Assembly: GCA_023251875.1 (NCBI GenBank)
Contig: JAHEXY010000004.1
Location: 194,359-229,283 of the forward strand
Length of the DNA: 34,925 nucleotides
From: Bacteroidota bacterium
GTDB taxonomy: Bacteria; Bacteroidota; Bacteroidia; JAHEXY01
Direction: 5' to 3'
In this document: positions 7,004 to 14,917 of the stretch, piece by piece
Position numbering within the stretch: position 1 is the stretch's first letter
Layout: each line of letters begins with the position of its first letter
Translations under genes and position numbers: made by a program
The notes under the pieces: model-generated
Told to the model about the DNA's origin: nothing
Seen by the model: the letters and a program-made list of their open reading frames with translations, nothing else
Database searches by the model: none

Positions 7004-7540
7004 TTATTTCGAAGTATTTTTCTTCTCAAACTCATTAATCAATTCCTCACCCGATTTTCCAATATTTTGAAGAGAGGCTTTTGCATCAAGGTACAATTCG
7101 CTTTTAGGATATTTATCTATAAATTCTTGATATTTTTGCTTGGCTACATCAGGCTTATTTAATTCAGTTTCATATACAAAAGCTTCTAAAAATAGAGCAT
7201 GTGGGGCTTTAGGATGTTGCGGATATTTGGTGCAAAATTGTTCAAGATAATTAACTGATCTACTCCCTAATTTTAAACTCAATGCTATTTGTGCATTTCT
7301 AAACAAATAATCGGCAGTTAAAGAATCATCAGGGTTTTGATTCACATATTTTTCATAAGTGAGCATTAATTCTTGAGACACTTTTTGATTTACAGTTCCC
7401 ATACTGTCATGAAATAAAATCATTTCTAAGCTATCTATTTTTTTAGGAAGAGATTCGTTTTGAGCAATTGGTTTTGTTGGATTGTTACAAGAAGTAAATG
7501 CCAACATTAGAATATATGCTATAACTAAAAACTGTTTCAT
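7004..7540 (-). CDS. TPR-containing lipoprotein
   Basis: 178 aa. The signal peptide ends in a lipobox (LAFTSC, Cys18), so the protein is probably anchored to a membrane. The rest is alpha-helical with TPR-like units: YLFRNAQIALSLKLGSRSVNYLEQFCTKYPQHPKAPHALFLEAFVYE and VAKQKYQEFIDKYPKSELYLDAKASLQN. The fold recalls BamD/YbgF-type lipoproteins, but it is shorter than BamD (about 240 aa) and there is no Bam gene nearby. It is followed, with one intervening base, by the LytTR regulator, and preceded by def with a 60-bp gap holding short repeated TTGCTAAATTG words. A sensory partner for the LytTR protein is an attractive inference. Confidence 0.8.
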   Translation of the reverse strand: MKQFLVIAYILMLAFTSCNNPTKPIAQNESLPKKIDSLEMILFHDSMGTVNQKVSQELMLTYEKYVNQNPDDSLTADYLFRNAQIALSLKLGSRSVNYLEQFCTKYPQHPKAPHALFLEAFVYETELNKPDVAKQKYQEFIDKYPKSELYLDAKASLQNIGKSGEELINEFEKKNTSK

Positions 7541-7600
7541 TGCTAAATTGTTGAACTGTTATATTGCTAAATTGCTATATCGGTACATTGGTACATCATT
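7541..7600. repeat. Short AT-rich word repeats between def and lipoprotein gene
   Basis: The word TTGCTAAATTG occurs twice with variants (attGTTGAACTG, ATTGCTATAT, ACATTGGTACAT) in 60 bp. Similar word arrays (AATTGAAAATTAAAAATTGA type) fill 24531-24560 and 25467-25500. These are simple intergenic repeats of no known role. Confidence 0.6.
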
Positions 7601-8167
7601 TTATCTCTTCCCTTTTTTAGGAGTATAAAATCTGCTTGGAAAATCAACTTCAACTTGACCTTTTAAAATATCGTTGAGTTTTCCTTTGATCATTACTTTT
7701 CTGAGTGGGCTAATTTTTTCTACAAAAAGAATTCCTTCAATATGATCGTATTCATGTTGAATAATACGTGCTGCGGTGCCCTCAAACTTTTCTTTCTTTT
7801 TTACAAAATTTTCATCTTGGTATTCTATCACCAAATTATAAGGGCGGCTCACATCTTCACGTACTTTAGGAATACTTAAACAACCTTCGTTAAAATCCCA
7901 TTCTTCTCCACTTTCTTCGAGTAGGGTAGCATTAATAAATACTTGTTTAAAGTTTTTTACTTTTTCGTCTTTAAATCCAGAGCCGTCTACCACAAACAAT
8001 CGAATAGGCAAACCAATTTGAGGAGCAGCCAAGCCCACTCCATCTGCATTGTGCATGGTTTCATACATATTGGCAATGAGCTCTTCTAATTTTGGATAAT
8101 CTTTTTTTATTGGCTCAGCAACCTTTTTAAGTACTGGTTGTCCGTATAGATAGATTGGTAAAATCAT
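7601..8167 (-). CDS. def: Peptide deformylase
   Basis: 188 aa. It removes the formyl group from new proteins using a bound metal (Fe2+ or similar). All three motifs are present: GVGLAAPQIG (motif 1), EGCLSIP (motif 2, Cys ligand) and IIQHEYDHIEGILF (motif 3, HExxH with both His ligands and the catalytic Glu). The start MILPIYLYGQPVLKKVAEPI matches the Bacteroidota form. It follows ruvX by 39 bp. A TAATTTTG box (minus strand, 8092-8099 is not it; the box is 8192-8199) could give it its own promoter. Confidence 0.97.
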   Translation of the reverse strand: MILPIYLYGQPVLKKVAEPIKKDYPKLEELIANMYETMHNADGVGLAAPQIGLPIRLFVVDGSGFKDEKVKNFKQVFINATLLEESGEEWDFNEGCLSIPKVREDVSRPYNLVIEYQDENFVKKKEKFEGTAARIIQHEYDHIEGILFVEKISPLRKVMIKGKLNDILKGQVEVDFPSRFYTPKKGKR

Positions 8168-8191
8168 TTATTGTAATTATTTTTTGTTGCG

Positions 8192-8199
8192 CAAAATTA
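8192..8199 (-). promoter_or_regulatory. Possible -7 box for def
   Basis: TAATTTTG on the minus strand matches TAnnTTTG in the ruvX-def gap, 25 bp before the def ATG. No -33 TTTG is found at the right distance, so this is a weak call. Confidence 0.3.
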
Positions 8200-8206
8200 G
8201 ACATTT

Positions 8207-8626
8207 TTAGAGAATATTTGCCTGTCCTAAATAACTCTGCAAAATAATGGTTGCACTTACCATATCAACAGTTGCTTTATTTTGTCGGGCCTTTTTATTT
8301 AAACCGGCATCAATCATGGTTTGAAATGCCATTTTTGATGTAAACCTTTCATCTATTTTTTTTATTGGAATTTTCGAAAAGTTTTTTTCTAGTTCAAGAA
8401 TAAAAGCTGCCACCAATGGTGTTGCTTGGTTAGGTTCTCCATTTAAACGTTTAGGATCTCCAATAACAATGCATTCAACTTCTTCTTTCGAAAAATAATC
8501 TTTTAAGAAAGTAATTAAGTTCTTTGTTTCAACTGTGGTTAATCCATTAGCAATTATTTTTAAGGGATCTGTAACGGCTATTCCGGTTCGTTTTAAACCA
8601 TAATCTATTGCTAATATTCTTCCCAC
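8207..8626 (-). CDS. ruvX: YqgF/RuvX family nuclease (pre-16S rRNA processing)
   Basis: 139 aa, usual length, with GTG as start. RNase H-like fold: ILAIDYGLKRTGIAVTD carries the first catalytic Asp, VECIVIGDPKRLNG the central strand, KKIDERFTSKMA the second acidic block, and KATVDMVSATIILQSYL the C-terminal Asp. In other bacteria this protein trims the 5' end of 16S rRNA, or has been proposed as a Holliday-junction resolvase. It heads the run ruvX-def-lipoprotein-LytTR. A copy of a MITE-like repeat lies just upstream. Confidence 0.95.
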   Translation of the reverse strand: MGRILAIDYGLKRTGIAVTDPLKIIANGLTTVETKNLITFLKDYFSKEEVECIVIGDPKRLNGEPNQATPLVAAFILELEKNFSKIPIKKIDERFTSKMAFQTMIDAGLNKKARQNKATVDMVSATIILQSYLGQANIL

Positions 8627-8665
8627 AAAACTTAGTTATTAGTTGTTAGTGTTTCCTAATAGTCC

Positions 8666-8743
8666 GTTCCAAAAATTGGATTTTTTTCTTCCTCTCCCTT
8701 AATCCCTCTCGAAGAGAGGGACAGAAATTGTAATTTTTGGAAC
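8666..8743 (-). repeat. MITE-like 78-bp element, copy A
   Basis: The ends are 12-bp inverted repeats (GTTCCAAAAATT at 8666-8677, AATTTTTGGAAC at 8732-8743). Inside is a hairpin with 7-bp arms, CCCTCTC-GAA-GAGAGGG (8704-8720). On the minus strand it matches copy B (24575-24652) at 69 of 78 positions by eye, with no gaps. Its right end touches the TAG stop (8743-8745) of the acyltransferase gene, and it is oriented with that gene's transcription, so it may serve as the terminator. Confidence 0.8.
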
Positions 8744-9384
8744 TACCCTAATGCGCTTTCAATAATTAATTTAACTTCATTTTTATTTTTATCAGTAACA
8801 TAAATTGGGGCTTTATATTTTACCACAATTTTAGAAAACGGTAGCGGAATTTTCTTTTTATCCCAGGTATTTAATTGAATGTATTTTCCGTAAACAAATT
8901 CTATTGGAATAATAGCTACTCCTGTTTCATAAGCCAAATCAATAATACCATGCTTAAGATTTTTTGGCGGACCAGCCGGACCATCAGGAAAAATAAAAGT
9001 ACTGGCCCCATTTTTAATTTCGTTTGTTAATTCAGCCAATGCTTTTTTCCCATCATGGCCAGAAGAACCCAATACTAGCTTTTTTATACCAACAAAAGAT
9101 GCATAAACATGAATGGGTTTCATAAACCAAATAGGATGATTCATCCATACATGGTATCTATCTTGTTTTAAAAAAGTGCCAAAGTAAAAAGGAATGGCCT
9201 CATGCCAATGACAAAAAATGAAGTTTTGTTTTTTATTCGAAACGTATACTTCTCCTTCAAAAGTAATTTTACTCGTAAAATGAACCAGGAAACTTGCCAA
9301 ATACATTAAGCAAGCAATAGTATATGCATAAAAATAAAAAGGGATTATTAAGTACCAGGATATATTATCAACTCTATACGGCAT
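8743..9384 (-). CDS. DUF374-type lysophospholipid acyltransferase family protein
   Basis: 213 aa. N-terminal hydrophobic anchor (LIIPFYFYAYTIACLMYLASFLVHF), then the LPLAT-like core: FIFCHWHEAIPFYFG where the HX4D block would be, VWMNHPIWFMKPIHVYASFVGIKKLVLGSS, KALAELTNEIKNGASTFIFPDGPAGPPKNLKHGIIDLAYETGVAIIPI. The FPDGPAGP...GIIxLA pattern is that of DUF374 proteins, relatives of lipid A and phospholipid acyltransferases. Substrate is unknown; a role in envelope lipid acylation is inferred. It follows the DUF1571 gene by 10 bp and ends at a MITE-like repeat. The two preceding genes are also envelope proteins. Confidence 0.85.
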   Translation of the reverse strand: MPYRVDNISWYLIIPFYFYAYTIACLMYLASFLVHFTSKITFEGEVYVSNKKQNFIFCHWHEAIPFYFGTFLKQDRYHVWMNHPIWFMKPIHVYASFVGIKKLVLGSSGHDGKKALAELTNEIKNGASTFIFPDGPAGPPKNLKHGIIDLAYETGVAIIPIEFVYGKYIQLNTWDKKKIPLPFSKIVVKYKAPIYVTDKNKNEVKLIIESALG

Positions 9385-9394
9385 TTATTTATCT

Positions 9395-10243
9395 TTAAAA
9401 TCCATAACAGTCACAATCTTCTGTAAATTCTTTTTCGGTAAATGTTGGATTTATTTTCAAGTTACGGTATTCGTATTTTTCATATATACCATTTTCGTCA
9501 TACATGATTTGTACTATGGGTAGAAAATATTTCTTATCAACATATACAATTGTTTTTTTAGCATAATAGGTAGGTATTTTTATTTTTTCTCCGGGATCCA
9601 CATCTGTATAGCTCGAAACAGATGGATTTAAAAGCAAGAGGCTGTATTCATTTATATATTTCTTCTTAGCAATGTCAACTACATTTTCATTAGGTTGAAC
9701 AGTATAATCTACATATTTATAATCAAGGCTATTGATTTGTATCACATAACACCAATGTCCATCCCAAAGTGTATCTTTTAATTGCACAAACACTTTATCA
9801 AAACCATAAGTTGCAGATCTATCATAGCCATTTTTAAGTACTGAAATGGCATAGTCAAAGCCGGCATCATACAAACAATGGTGTTGTCCTTTTCGCATTA
9901 ATGAACCTCCGGGATCAAGATTTAAGTTTACCCATGGAAATCCGTTTGGTTTTACAACAGCTTCCGTTTGTTTTACAGTTGAGTTATACAATACTTCAAG
10001 ACCGGGTGTTGGCGCAGTATTATAACAGTAAAACTTATAAGGCTTTGTACAAATTTTTGTTTTAGCTTCTGAGTATAAGAGGCCATCGCTCATTTTTTCC
10101 CAAGCTTTTTGAAGGTACTCCATCGTATGTATAGAATTGGAAGAAGCCAACATTTTTTCAACTATTTCTTTAGTAGATAATGTTTGAGAGAATGATTGTA
10201 AATAAATAAAAATACTTACAACAGAAACAAGTAGTTTATTCAT
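9395..10243 (-). CDS. DUF1571 protein with LysM-like insert, secreted
   Basis: 282 aa from the ATG at 10243, which begins a clear signal peptide (MNKLLVSVVSIFIYLQSFSQ); the longer open frame to 10375 overlaps the previous gene and is unlikely. The first half has DUF1571-like features: MEYLQKAWEKMSDG, GLEVLYNS, PNGFPWVNLNLDPGGSLMRKGQHHCLYDAGFDYAISVL. In the middle, YTVQPNENVVDIAKKKY, LLLLNPSV and VDPGEKIKIPTYY follow the LysM pattern (YxVxxGDxxxxIAxKY...LxxxNP...xxGxxLxIP), so it may touch peptidoglycan. The C-terminal part (IVYVDKKYFLPIVQIMYDENGIYEKYEY) resumes a LolA-like beta sheet. Function is unknown; the envelope location is well supported. Confidence 0.78.
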   Translation of the reverse strand: MNKLLVSVVSIFIYLQSFSQTLSTKEIVEKMLASSNSIHTMEYLQKAWEKMSDGLLYSEAKTKICTKPYKFYCYNTAPTPGLEVLYNSTVKQTEAVVKPNGFPWVNLNLDPGGSLMRKGQHHCLYDAGFDYAISVLKNGYDRSATYGFDKVFVQLKDTLWDGHWCYVIQINSLDYKYVDYTVQPNENVVDIAKKKYINEYSLLLLNPSVSSYTDVDPGEKIKIPTYYAKKTIVYVDKKYFLPIVQIMYDENGIYEKYEYRNLKINPTFTEKEFTEDCDCYGF

Positions 10244-10301
10244 TTTGTTTAAATTTACCGACAAGTTACAAAAACTGTTTGAAGAATAGTTTCTTTCTTG
10301 C

Positions 10302-11396
10302 TTAAGGGGTTTTGGTACAATCACCACCCAAACCAATAAAAAAAGTGGAGGATACCCCAAAAATAGGAGTTCCATCTTTTTTTACAACAGCCCATAAACC
10401 TGGCGAAAGCTTACCTAAATGTAATATTCCGGGATAAATATTAAGATGTAAAAAATAATCATCAACATCACTATAAACAAATGAGGCCATTAAAGAATTA
10501 TTTTTATCTAAAAATACTCCGGCAGAAAAACGAGAACTCACTGTTTGCTGACGACCAACTGTATCCACCATTTCCCATTGATACGGCCTTGCTCCTGCAC
10601 CAAATGAAAAAGAATATTCTTTATTCACTTTATAGGATAATCCCCCCATCATGCCCATACCCATTCTACTAAAGAGAGCCCATCTAGGCGCAAATGGTAA
10701 ATTATACTTTAGTGAAAAATATTGACCACTATTGTATAGCGAACGATTAGGAATCATTAATGTTGGTTGTAATGACCAATCAGACATATGCAATTGTTCA
10801 CTAAAGAATTTATTTACTCCCGGAAAACTAAAAAGAACTACACCTGCAACATTAAAAACGTAAACATCTGAAATAGGATCGGAATTGTATCCTACATACT
10901 CACAATTTTCGGTTACTTCATTTAAAAATTCAGCCGACATAACAGTCAGTATTCCAAAAAGCCGAGGAAGAGGCACATCTTGGCTTTCATACCATTCTGT
11001 CATTTTAGTACTGCTCATACCTCCACCTATGGTATGTAATAAATAATTGGGAGCCCATTGTGCTCCTTTAGGATCAAATGTAAGTGGCAATAATTCTGTT
11101 TTTGTAAAATGCCACCAACCCACTTGGTTAAGAGTAGTATTAAAATGCACTAAGTTATTAGCTACATTTTCAGCAGATGTTTTATAATTAAAGTCTAAAA
11201 ACTGTCTATTAAAATCAGATAGTTGATAAATATCAAATCCCCCATTAACAATAGTAGAAAATGGATTATAAAGAGCTTCGCTTCCATATTGCTTACCTGT
11301 ATAAAAATAATAATGACGCAAGGAGTCTTTTTGTGCATAAACACCCAAGAAACTCATTGACAACAAAATAATTGCTATTTTCAGTCCTTTAATCAT
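10302..11396 (-). CDS. Unknown exported protein, probable outer-membrane barrel
   Basis: 364 aa from the ATG at 11396, which starts a signal peptide (IKGLKIAIILLSMSFLGVYA, then Q). Family not recognised. The first half is rich in aromatics and contains APNYLLHTIGGGMSSTKMTEWYES, then AEFLNEVTENCEYVGYNSDPISDVYVFNVAGVVLFSF, with conserved-looking His, Glu and Asp that recall DUF3943-like membrane proteins; this comparison is tentative. The second half alternates in barrel fashion: YFSLKYNLPF, WALFSRMGMGMMGGLSYKVN, YSFSFGAGARPYQWEM, RFSAGVFLDKNNSLMASFVYS. The DUF1571 gene follows after 58 bp (start 10243) and is probably co-transcribed. Confidence 0.7.
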   Translation of the reverse strand: MIKGLKIAIILLSMSFLGVYAQKDSLRHYYFYTGKQYGSEALYNPFSTIVNGGFDIYQLSDFNRQFLDFNYKTSAENVANNLVHFNTTLNQVGWWHFTKTELLPLTFDPKGAQWAPNYLLHTIGGGMSSTKMTEWYESQDVPLPRLFGILTVMSAEFLNEVTENCEYVGYNSDPISDVYVFNVAGVVLFSFPGVNKFFSEQLHMSDWSLQPTLMIPNRSLYNSGQYFSLKYNLPFAPRWALFSRMGMGMMGGLSYKVNKEYSFSFGAGARPYQWEMVDTVGRQQTVSSRFSAGVFLDKNNSLMASFVYSDVDDYFLHLNIYPGILHLGKLSPGLWAVVKKDGTPIFGVSSTFFIGLGGDCTKTP

Positions 11397-11405
11397 TGAT
11401 TTCAA

Positions 11406-11619
11406 TGCTATTCATGCTGCAAATGTCTTACTTTTTTAGCTTTCAATACAACACAATTTTTAGAATAAATCAGAGAACTGATTTAAATCAGCTAATAGTT
11501 AGGCATATAGGCTAAAAAACAGCATCAAATTTTGGAAAACAACATTTCTGGGCTCATCCGAAAAAAGGATAGAACCAAGTCTATTTTAAATAGAGATTGA
11601 TAAAAATAGTACTAGGTTG
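11406..11619. other. Divergent intergenic region before tRNA-Glu
   Basis: About 210 bp between the minus-strand envelope gene and the tRNA promoter. It is AT-rich. A small hairpin (ATCC-N7-GGAT near 11556-11570) is the only structure seen. No gene-like frame was found. Confidence 0.5.
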
Positions 11620-11651
11620 TTTGTACTAAACAAAAATATGTGTTACCTTTG
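11620..11651 (+). promoter_or_regulatory. Promoter of tRNA-Glu and rpsT
   Basis: TTTG (11620-11623), 20 bp, TACCTTTG (11644-11651). This is a perfect Bacteroidota TTTG-N20-TAnnTTTG promoter, ending 20 bp before the mature tRNA. Confidence 0.8.
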
Positions 11652-11671
11652 TGCTCCCTTTATAGGAAAAT

Positions 11672-11746
11672 GGTCCGTTCATCTAGGGGTTAGGATACCA
11701 GGTTTTCATCCTGGGAACAGGGGTTCGATTCCCCTACGGACTACCA
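11672..11746 (+). tRNA. tRNA-Glu (anticodon TTC), CCA encoded
   Basis: A full cloverleaf can be drawn. Acceptor GGTCCGT pairs with ACGGACT (a G-U at the first pair). The anticodon arm CCAGG-TTTTCAT-CCTGG exposes TTC, and the T arm AGGGG-TTCGATT-CCCCT is perfect. Discriminator A and the encoded CCA (11744-11746) follow. rpsT starts 39 bp downstream with no terminator between, so the two are probably made on one transcript. Confidence 0.97.
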
Positions 11747-11785
11747 ATTTAAGTTGTAAATTATTTTAAGTTAATATTTTATTAG

Positions 11786-12037
11786 ATGGCAAATCATAAA
11801 TCATCAGAAAAAAGAATTCGTTCAACTGACGCAAAAAACGAGCGTAACAAGTACCAACATAAAAGTACACGTACTGCATTAAAAAAGTTGAAATTAGAAA
11901 AAGATAAAGCAAAAGCTCAGGAGTTACTACCAAAAGTAGTTTCTATGGTTGATAAACTAGCAAAGAAAAATATCATTCATAAAAATAAAGCTGCCAATAT
12001 TAAATCGAAATTAACTACTCATGTAGCTGCATTATAA
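11786..12037 (+). CDS. rpsT: 30S ribosomal protein S20
   Basis: 83 aa, highly basic, helical throughout. It starts MANHKSSEKRIR, the S20 signature, continues with NERNKYQHKSTRTALKKLK, and ends with the KNIIHKNKAANIKSKLTTHVAAL helix. S20 binds 16S rRNA early in small-subunit assembly. It lies between tRNA-Glu and a strong terminator, forming a compact two-gene unit. No Shine-Dalgarno is seen, which is usual for this phylum. Confidence 0.97.
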   Translation: MANHKSSEKRIRSTDAKNERNKYQHKSTRTALKKLKLEKDKAKAQELLPKVVSMVDKLAKKNIIHKNKAANIKSKLTTHVAAL

Positions 12038-12061
12038 AAAAGTCAATGTTTTATTAGTACA

Positions 12062-12095
12062 AAGCCTTTCGTTTTTAGTAACGAAGGGCTTTTTT
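12062..12095 (+). terminator. Rho-independent terminator after rpsT
   Basis: Arms AAGCCTTTCGTT (12062-12073) and AACGAAGGGCTT (12080-12091) pair over 12 bp with one G-U, with a 6-nt loop and a following T run. Confidence 0.9.
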
Positions 12096-12171
12096 GTTTT
12101 CGTAAATTATATTGATTAACAGAAAAACTTTAGATTTGTTTAATTAAGTACAAATACGAGCCTTAAATTTT

Positions 12172-13050
12172 GTGTCGGAAAAAGCAGAAAAAATAGAAGC
12201 ATTTATTAGTCTTAAAGACGAAGCCTTAGTTAATGAATCTGCTGCTCAATATAGCTTAGCTGTTCAATTAGGAGTAGATTTTGTTACCTTTTGTATTTTA
12301 GATGCTGAAAAGAAAAAGTTTCTATTTTTAGAAACTTACTCCTTTCAGGGTGAAAACAATATGGTAATGATTAGCGAATGTATTCAAAAAATTGTTGCTA
12401 TAAATCCATTATTACAATCTGAATTTAAGAATACTTTTATTTCATACGTTAATCAAAAATCAACCCTTATACCTCTTCCCTTATACTCTGAAGGGCATAA
12501 GGTAGACTATTTTAAAATCAATCATGCTCTTGAAAAAGGCATGAGATTGCATACCGATAAAATTCAGATTTTAGAAGCCGTTAACATATATGCAATACCG
12601 GATGTGGTTGAAAATAATATGTCAAAATTATTTCCAACAGCAAAAGCAAATCATTTTTCTACCACCTTAATTGAATCTAGTTTAGTAAAGTATAGAAACC
12701 ATACTAAAAAAGTAGCCATAGTACATGTTCAGTTATCTACTTTTGAAATAGTAATTGTAAACGGGAAAAATCTTAATTTCTATAATTCATTTACCATTAA
12801 AACTCCTGAAGATTTTGTGTATTATATCTTATTTGTATTTGAACAATTAAAACTAAATACAAACAGCATTGAAATAGTTTTATGTGGGCAAATTATTCGG
12901 AATTCTGAACTTTATGCACTTTTATTTAAATATGTAAAACATATTCGATTTGATGAACGTGATAATACCTTTCAGTTTAGCTACGTTTTTGAAGAAATTC
13001 CCCGTCATTTTTATTCCAACCTATTTTATCAATTTAAGTGCGTATTATAA
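12172..13050 (+). CDS. DUF3822 family protein
   Basis: 292 aa with GTG as the probable start; the next ATG is about 65 codons in. It matches the DUF3822 family of Bacteroidota, which has an actin/Hsp70-like ATPase fold and no known function. Features: YSLAVQLGVDFVTFCILDAEKKKFLFLETYSF at the start, a middle region with IPDVVENNMSKLFPTAKANHFSTTLIES, KVAIVHVQLSTFEIVIVNGKNLNFYNSFTIKTPEDFVYYILFVFEQL, and the end IRFDERDNTFQFSYVFEEIPRHFYSNLFYQF. It overlaps rsmD by 13 bp, the usual neighbour in this phylum, which suggests a link to rRNA modification or only to shared expression. Confidence 0.85.
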   Translation: MSEKAEKIEAFISLKDEALVNESAAQYSLAVQLGVDFVTFCILDAEKKKFLFLETYSFQGENNMVMISECIQKIVAINPLLQSEFKNTFISYVNQKSTLIPLPLYSEGHKVDYFKINHALEKGMRLHTDKIQILEAVNIYAIPDVVENNMSKLFPTAKANHFSTTLIESSLVKYRNHTKKVAIVHVQLSTFEIVIVNGKNLNFYNSFTIKTPEDFVYYILFVFEQLKLNTNSIEIVLCGQIIRNSELYALLFKYVKHIRFDERDNTFQFSYVFEEIPRHFYSNLFYQFKCVL

Positions 13051-13568
13051 GCGGCAAATACAAAGGTAGGCATATTAATCCGCCTAAAGGTTTGCCTGTG
13101 AGGCCTACCACAGATATGGCCAAAGTTGGTTTATTTAATATTCTAAACAATTATTTTGATTTTGAAAATATAAAGGTTCTCGATTTATTTGCCGGAACCG
13201 GTAACATTACGCTTGAGTTTATATCAAGAGGGACCACTGATATTAGTAGTATTGATATGCATTTTAAATGCATTCAATTTATAAAAGACCAATCTATAGT
13301 AATGGAAGCTAAAAAAGCTAAATCCATAAAATCTGATGTGTTTAGTTTTTTAAATAAGTGTACAGAAACTTTTGATCTTATTTTTGCCGATCCTCCTTAT
13401 GATTTAGAAAAAGCAATTGAAATTCCTGATATGGTTTTTACTAAGAAATTATTAAATCCGGAAGGGTGGTTAATTATTGAACATAGTGCTAGAACTAGTT
13501 TTACATCTCACCCAAACTTTCATGAACAAAGAAAATACGGCAATGTGAATTTTAGTATATTTAAATAA
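13038..13568 (+). CDS. rsmD: 16S rRNA (guanine-966-N2)-methyltransferase
   Basis: 176 aa, usual length; GTG start within the end of the DUF3822 gene. It methylates N2 of G966 with SAM. MRIISGKYKGRHINPP and LPVRPTTDMAKVGLFNIL are the RsmD N-terminus, DLFAGTGNITLEFISRG is the SAM-binding motif I, and FADPPYDL is the catalytic (D/N)PPY motif for exocyclic amino methylation. The C-terminal half, with LLNPEGWLIIEHS, is normal. A 75-bp gap separates it from the next gene. Confidence 0.95.
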   Translation: MRIISGKYKGRHINPPKGLPVRPTTDMAKVGLFNILNNYFDFENIKVLDLFAGTGNITLEFISRGTTDISSIDMHFKCIQFIKDQSIVMEAKKAKSIKSDVFSFLNKCTETFDLIFADPPYDLEKAIEIPDMVFTKKLLNPEGWLIIEHSARTSFTSHPNFHEQRKYGNVNFSIFK

Positions 13569-13643
13569 TAGTTGTTGGTTCTTAGTAAGAATGCTTAACA
13601 TAAAAACTACCAAACCATTCATCAAAATATTTATTTACTAAAG

Positions 13644-14294
13644 ATGAAACCAAGAATAAAAATATGCTGTATTAGTTCAAAAGAAGAAGCAAAAACCGCA
13701 ATAAATTTTGGGGCCTCTGCATTAGGGTTAGTTGCAAAAATGCCAAGTGGACCCGGAATTATCTCAGATGAACTTATTTCAGAAATTGCACTTTCTGTTC
13801 CTCCTGCAGTGGCAACTTTTATGTTAACGAGCGAAACTTCAGCTTTTGAAATTATTGAACATCATAAGCGAACTTTAACCAATACTATTCAAATAGTAGA
13901 TGAATTAAAAGATGGTACTTATTCAGCAATAAGAAAAAGTTTACCCGCCATTAAAATTGTTCAGGTAATACATGTTATAGATGAAAAAACAATTGATGAA
14001 GCAATACGAATTTCTGAATTTGTTGATGCTTTACTTTTAGATAGTGGAAATCCTAATTTGCAGGTAAAAGAATTAGGAGGAACAGGAAGAGTTCATAATT
14101 GGGCCTTGAGTCGAAAAATAGTTGAGCAATCTAAAATACCAGTGTTTTTAGCAGGGGGATTAAATCCAGATAATGTAAAAAGTGCAATAGAACAAGTACA
14201 GCCATTTGGACTTGATTTGTGCAGCGGAGTAAGAACAGATAAAAAGCTTGATCCTAAAAAATTGGATGCTTTCTTTAAAAATGCATGGCAATAA
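13644..14294 (+). CDS. Phosphoribosylanthranilate isomerase-like (TrpF family)
   Basis: 216 aa TIM barrel. It begins PRIKICCISSKEEA, like the TrpF strand 1 VKICGIT but with Cys in place of Gly. ALGLVAKMPSGPG, ALLLDSGN, ELGGTGRVHNWALSRKIVEQ, PVFLAGGLNPDNVKSAIEQVQPFGLDLCSGVRTD and LDPKKLDAFF match TrpF blocks, including the catalytic Cys (ICC) and Asp region (LLLDS). TrpF isomerises PRA in tryptophan synthesis. No other trp gene is in the window, so it is an orphan here, and another substrate cannot be excluded. It is followed after 31 bp by the LOG-family gene. Confidence 0.75.
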   Translation: MKPRIKICCISSKEEAKTAINFGASALGLVAKMPSGPGIISDELISEIALSVPPAVATFMLTSETSAFEIIEHHKRTLTNTIQIVDELKDGTYSAIRKSLPAIKIVQVIHVIDEKTIDEAIRISEFVDALLLDSGNPNLQVKELGGTGRVHNWALSRKIVEQSKIPVFLAGGLNPDNVKSAIEQVQPFGLDLCSGVRTDKKLDPKKLDAFFKNAWQ

Positions 14295-14325
14295 AATTCT
14301 ATACTCAAATTCAAAAAAATATATA

Positions 14326-14907
14326 ATGAAACGAATAAGCGTTTTTTGCGGATCAAGTTTAGGAACAAATGAAATTTATAAAACCCAAGCAACCATGCTG
14401 GGACAAACACTAGCAAAAAATAATATTGAATTGGTATACGGAGGCGCAAAAGTTGGACTAATGGGTGCAGTTGCAGATGGAGTATTAAATGAAGGGGGAA
14501 AGGTAATTGGTGTGCTTCCCCATTTTTTGAAAAATAAAGAAATTGAACACCTTGAGCTTACACAACTCGTTTGGGTTGAAACCATGCATGAAAGAAAAAC
14601 CATTATGAATAATTTAAGTGACGGTATTATTGCTTTACCAGGAGGTTATGGAACACTTGAAGAATTTTTTGAAATGCTAACTTGGGCCCAATTGGGGCTC
14701 CATGAAAAACCAATTGCAATTTTAAATATCAATGGATTTTATGACAACCTTCTCTCACTTATTCAAACCATGGTTGATAAAGGTTTTTTAAAAGAGGTAA
14801 ATCAAAATATGTTATTGGTAAGCGATAACATTGATGATTTATTAAAGCAAATGCTTAATTATGTAGCACCCAAAGTTGGTAAATGGATTTCACAAGAAAC
14901 GCTTTAA
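14326..14907 (+). CDS. LOG-family Rossmann-fold protein (TIGR00730 type)
   Basis: 193 aa from the ATG at 14326; an open extension to 14248 overlaps the previous gene and was not used. ISVFCGSSLG at the N-terminus, LVYGGAKVGLMGAVADGVL, and the signature block ALPGGYGTLEEFFEMLTWAQLG are typical. The family contains phosphoribohydrolases that split cytokinin nucleotides or AMP-like substrates into base and ribose 5-phosphate; in bacteria of this kind the physiological substrate is usually unknown. METMHERK and PGGYGTLEE form the active site. It precedes coaD by 10 bp and is probably in one operon with it. Confidence 0.9.
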   Translation: MKRISVFCGSSLGTNEIYKTQATMLGQTLAKNNIELVYGGAKVGLMGAVADGVLNEGGKVIGVLPHFLKNKEIEHLELTQLVWVETMHERKTIMNNLSDGIIALPGGYGTLEEFFEMLTWAQLGLHEKPIAILNINGFYDNLLSLIQTMVDKGFLKEVNQNMLLVSDNIDDLLKQMLNYVAPKVGKWISQETL

Positions 14908-14917
14908 ATAAAATACG

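Noticed and set aside
12135-12172. TTTG and TAAATTTTG as a promoter for the DUF3822 gene
   Set aside because: Spacing is about 25 bp, the second box has one base too many, and it would overlap the start codon.
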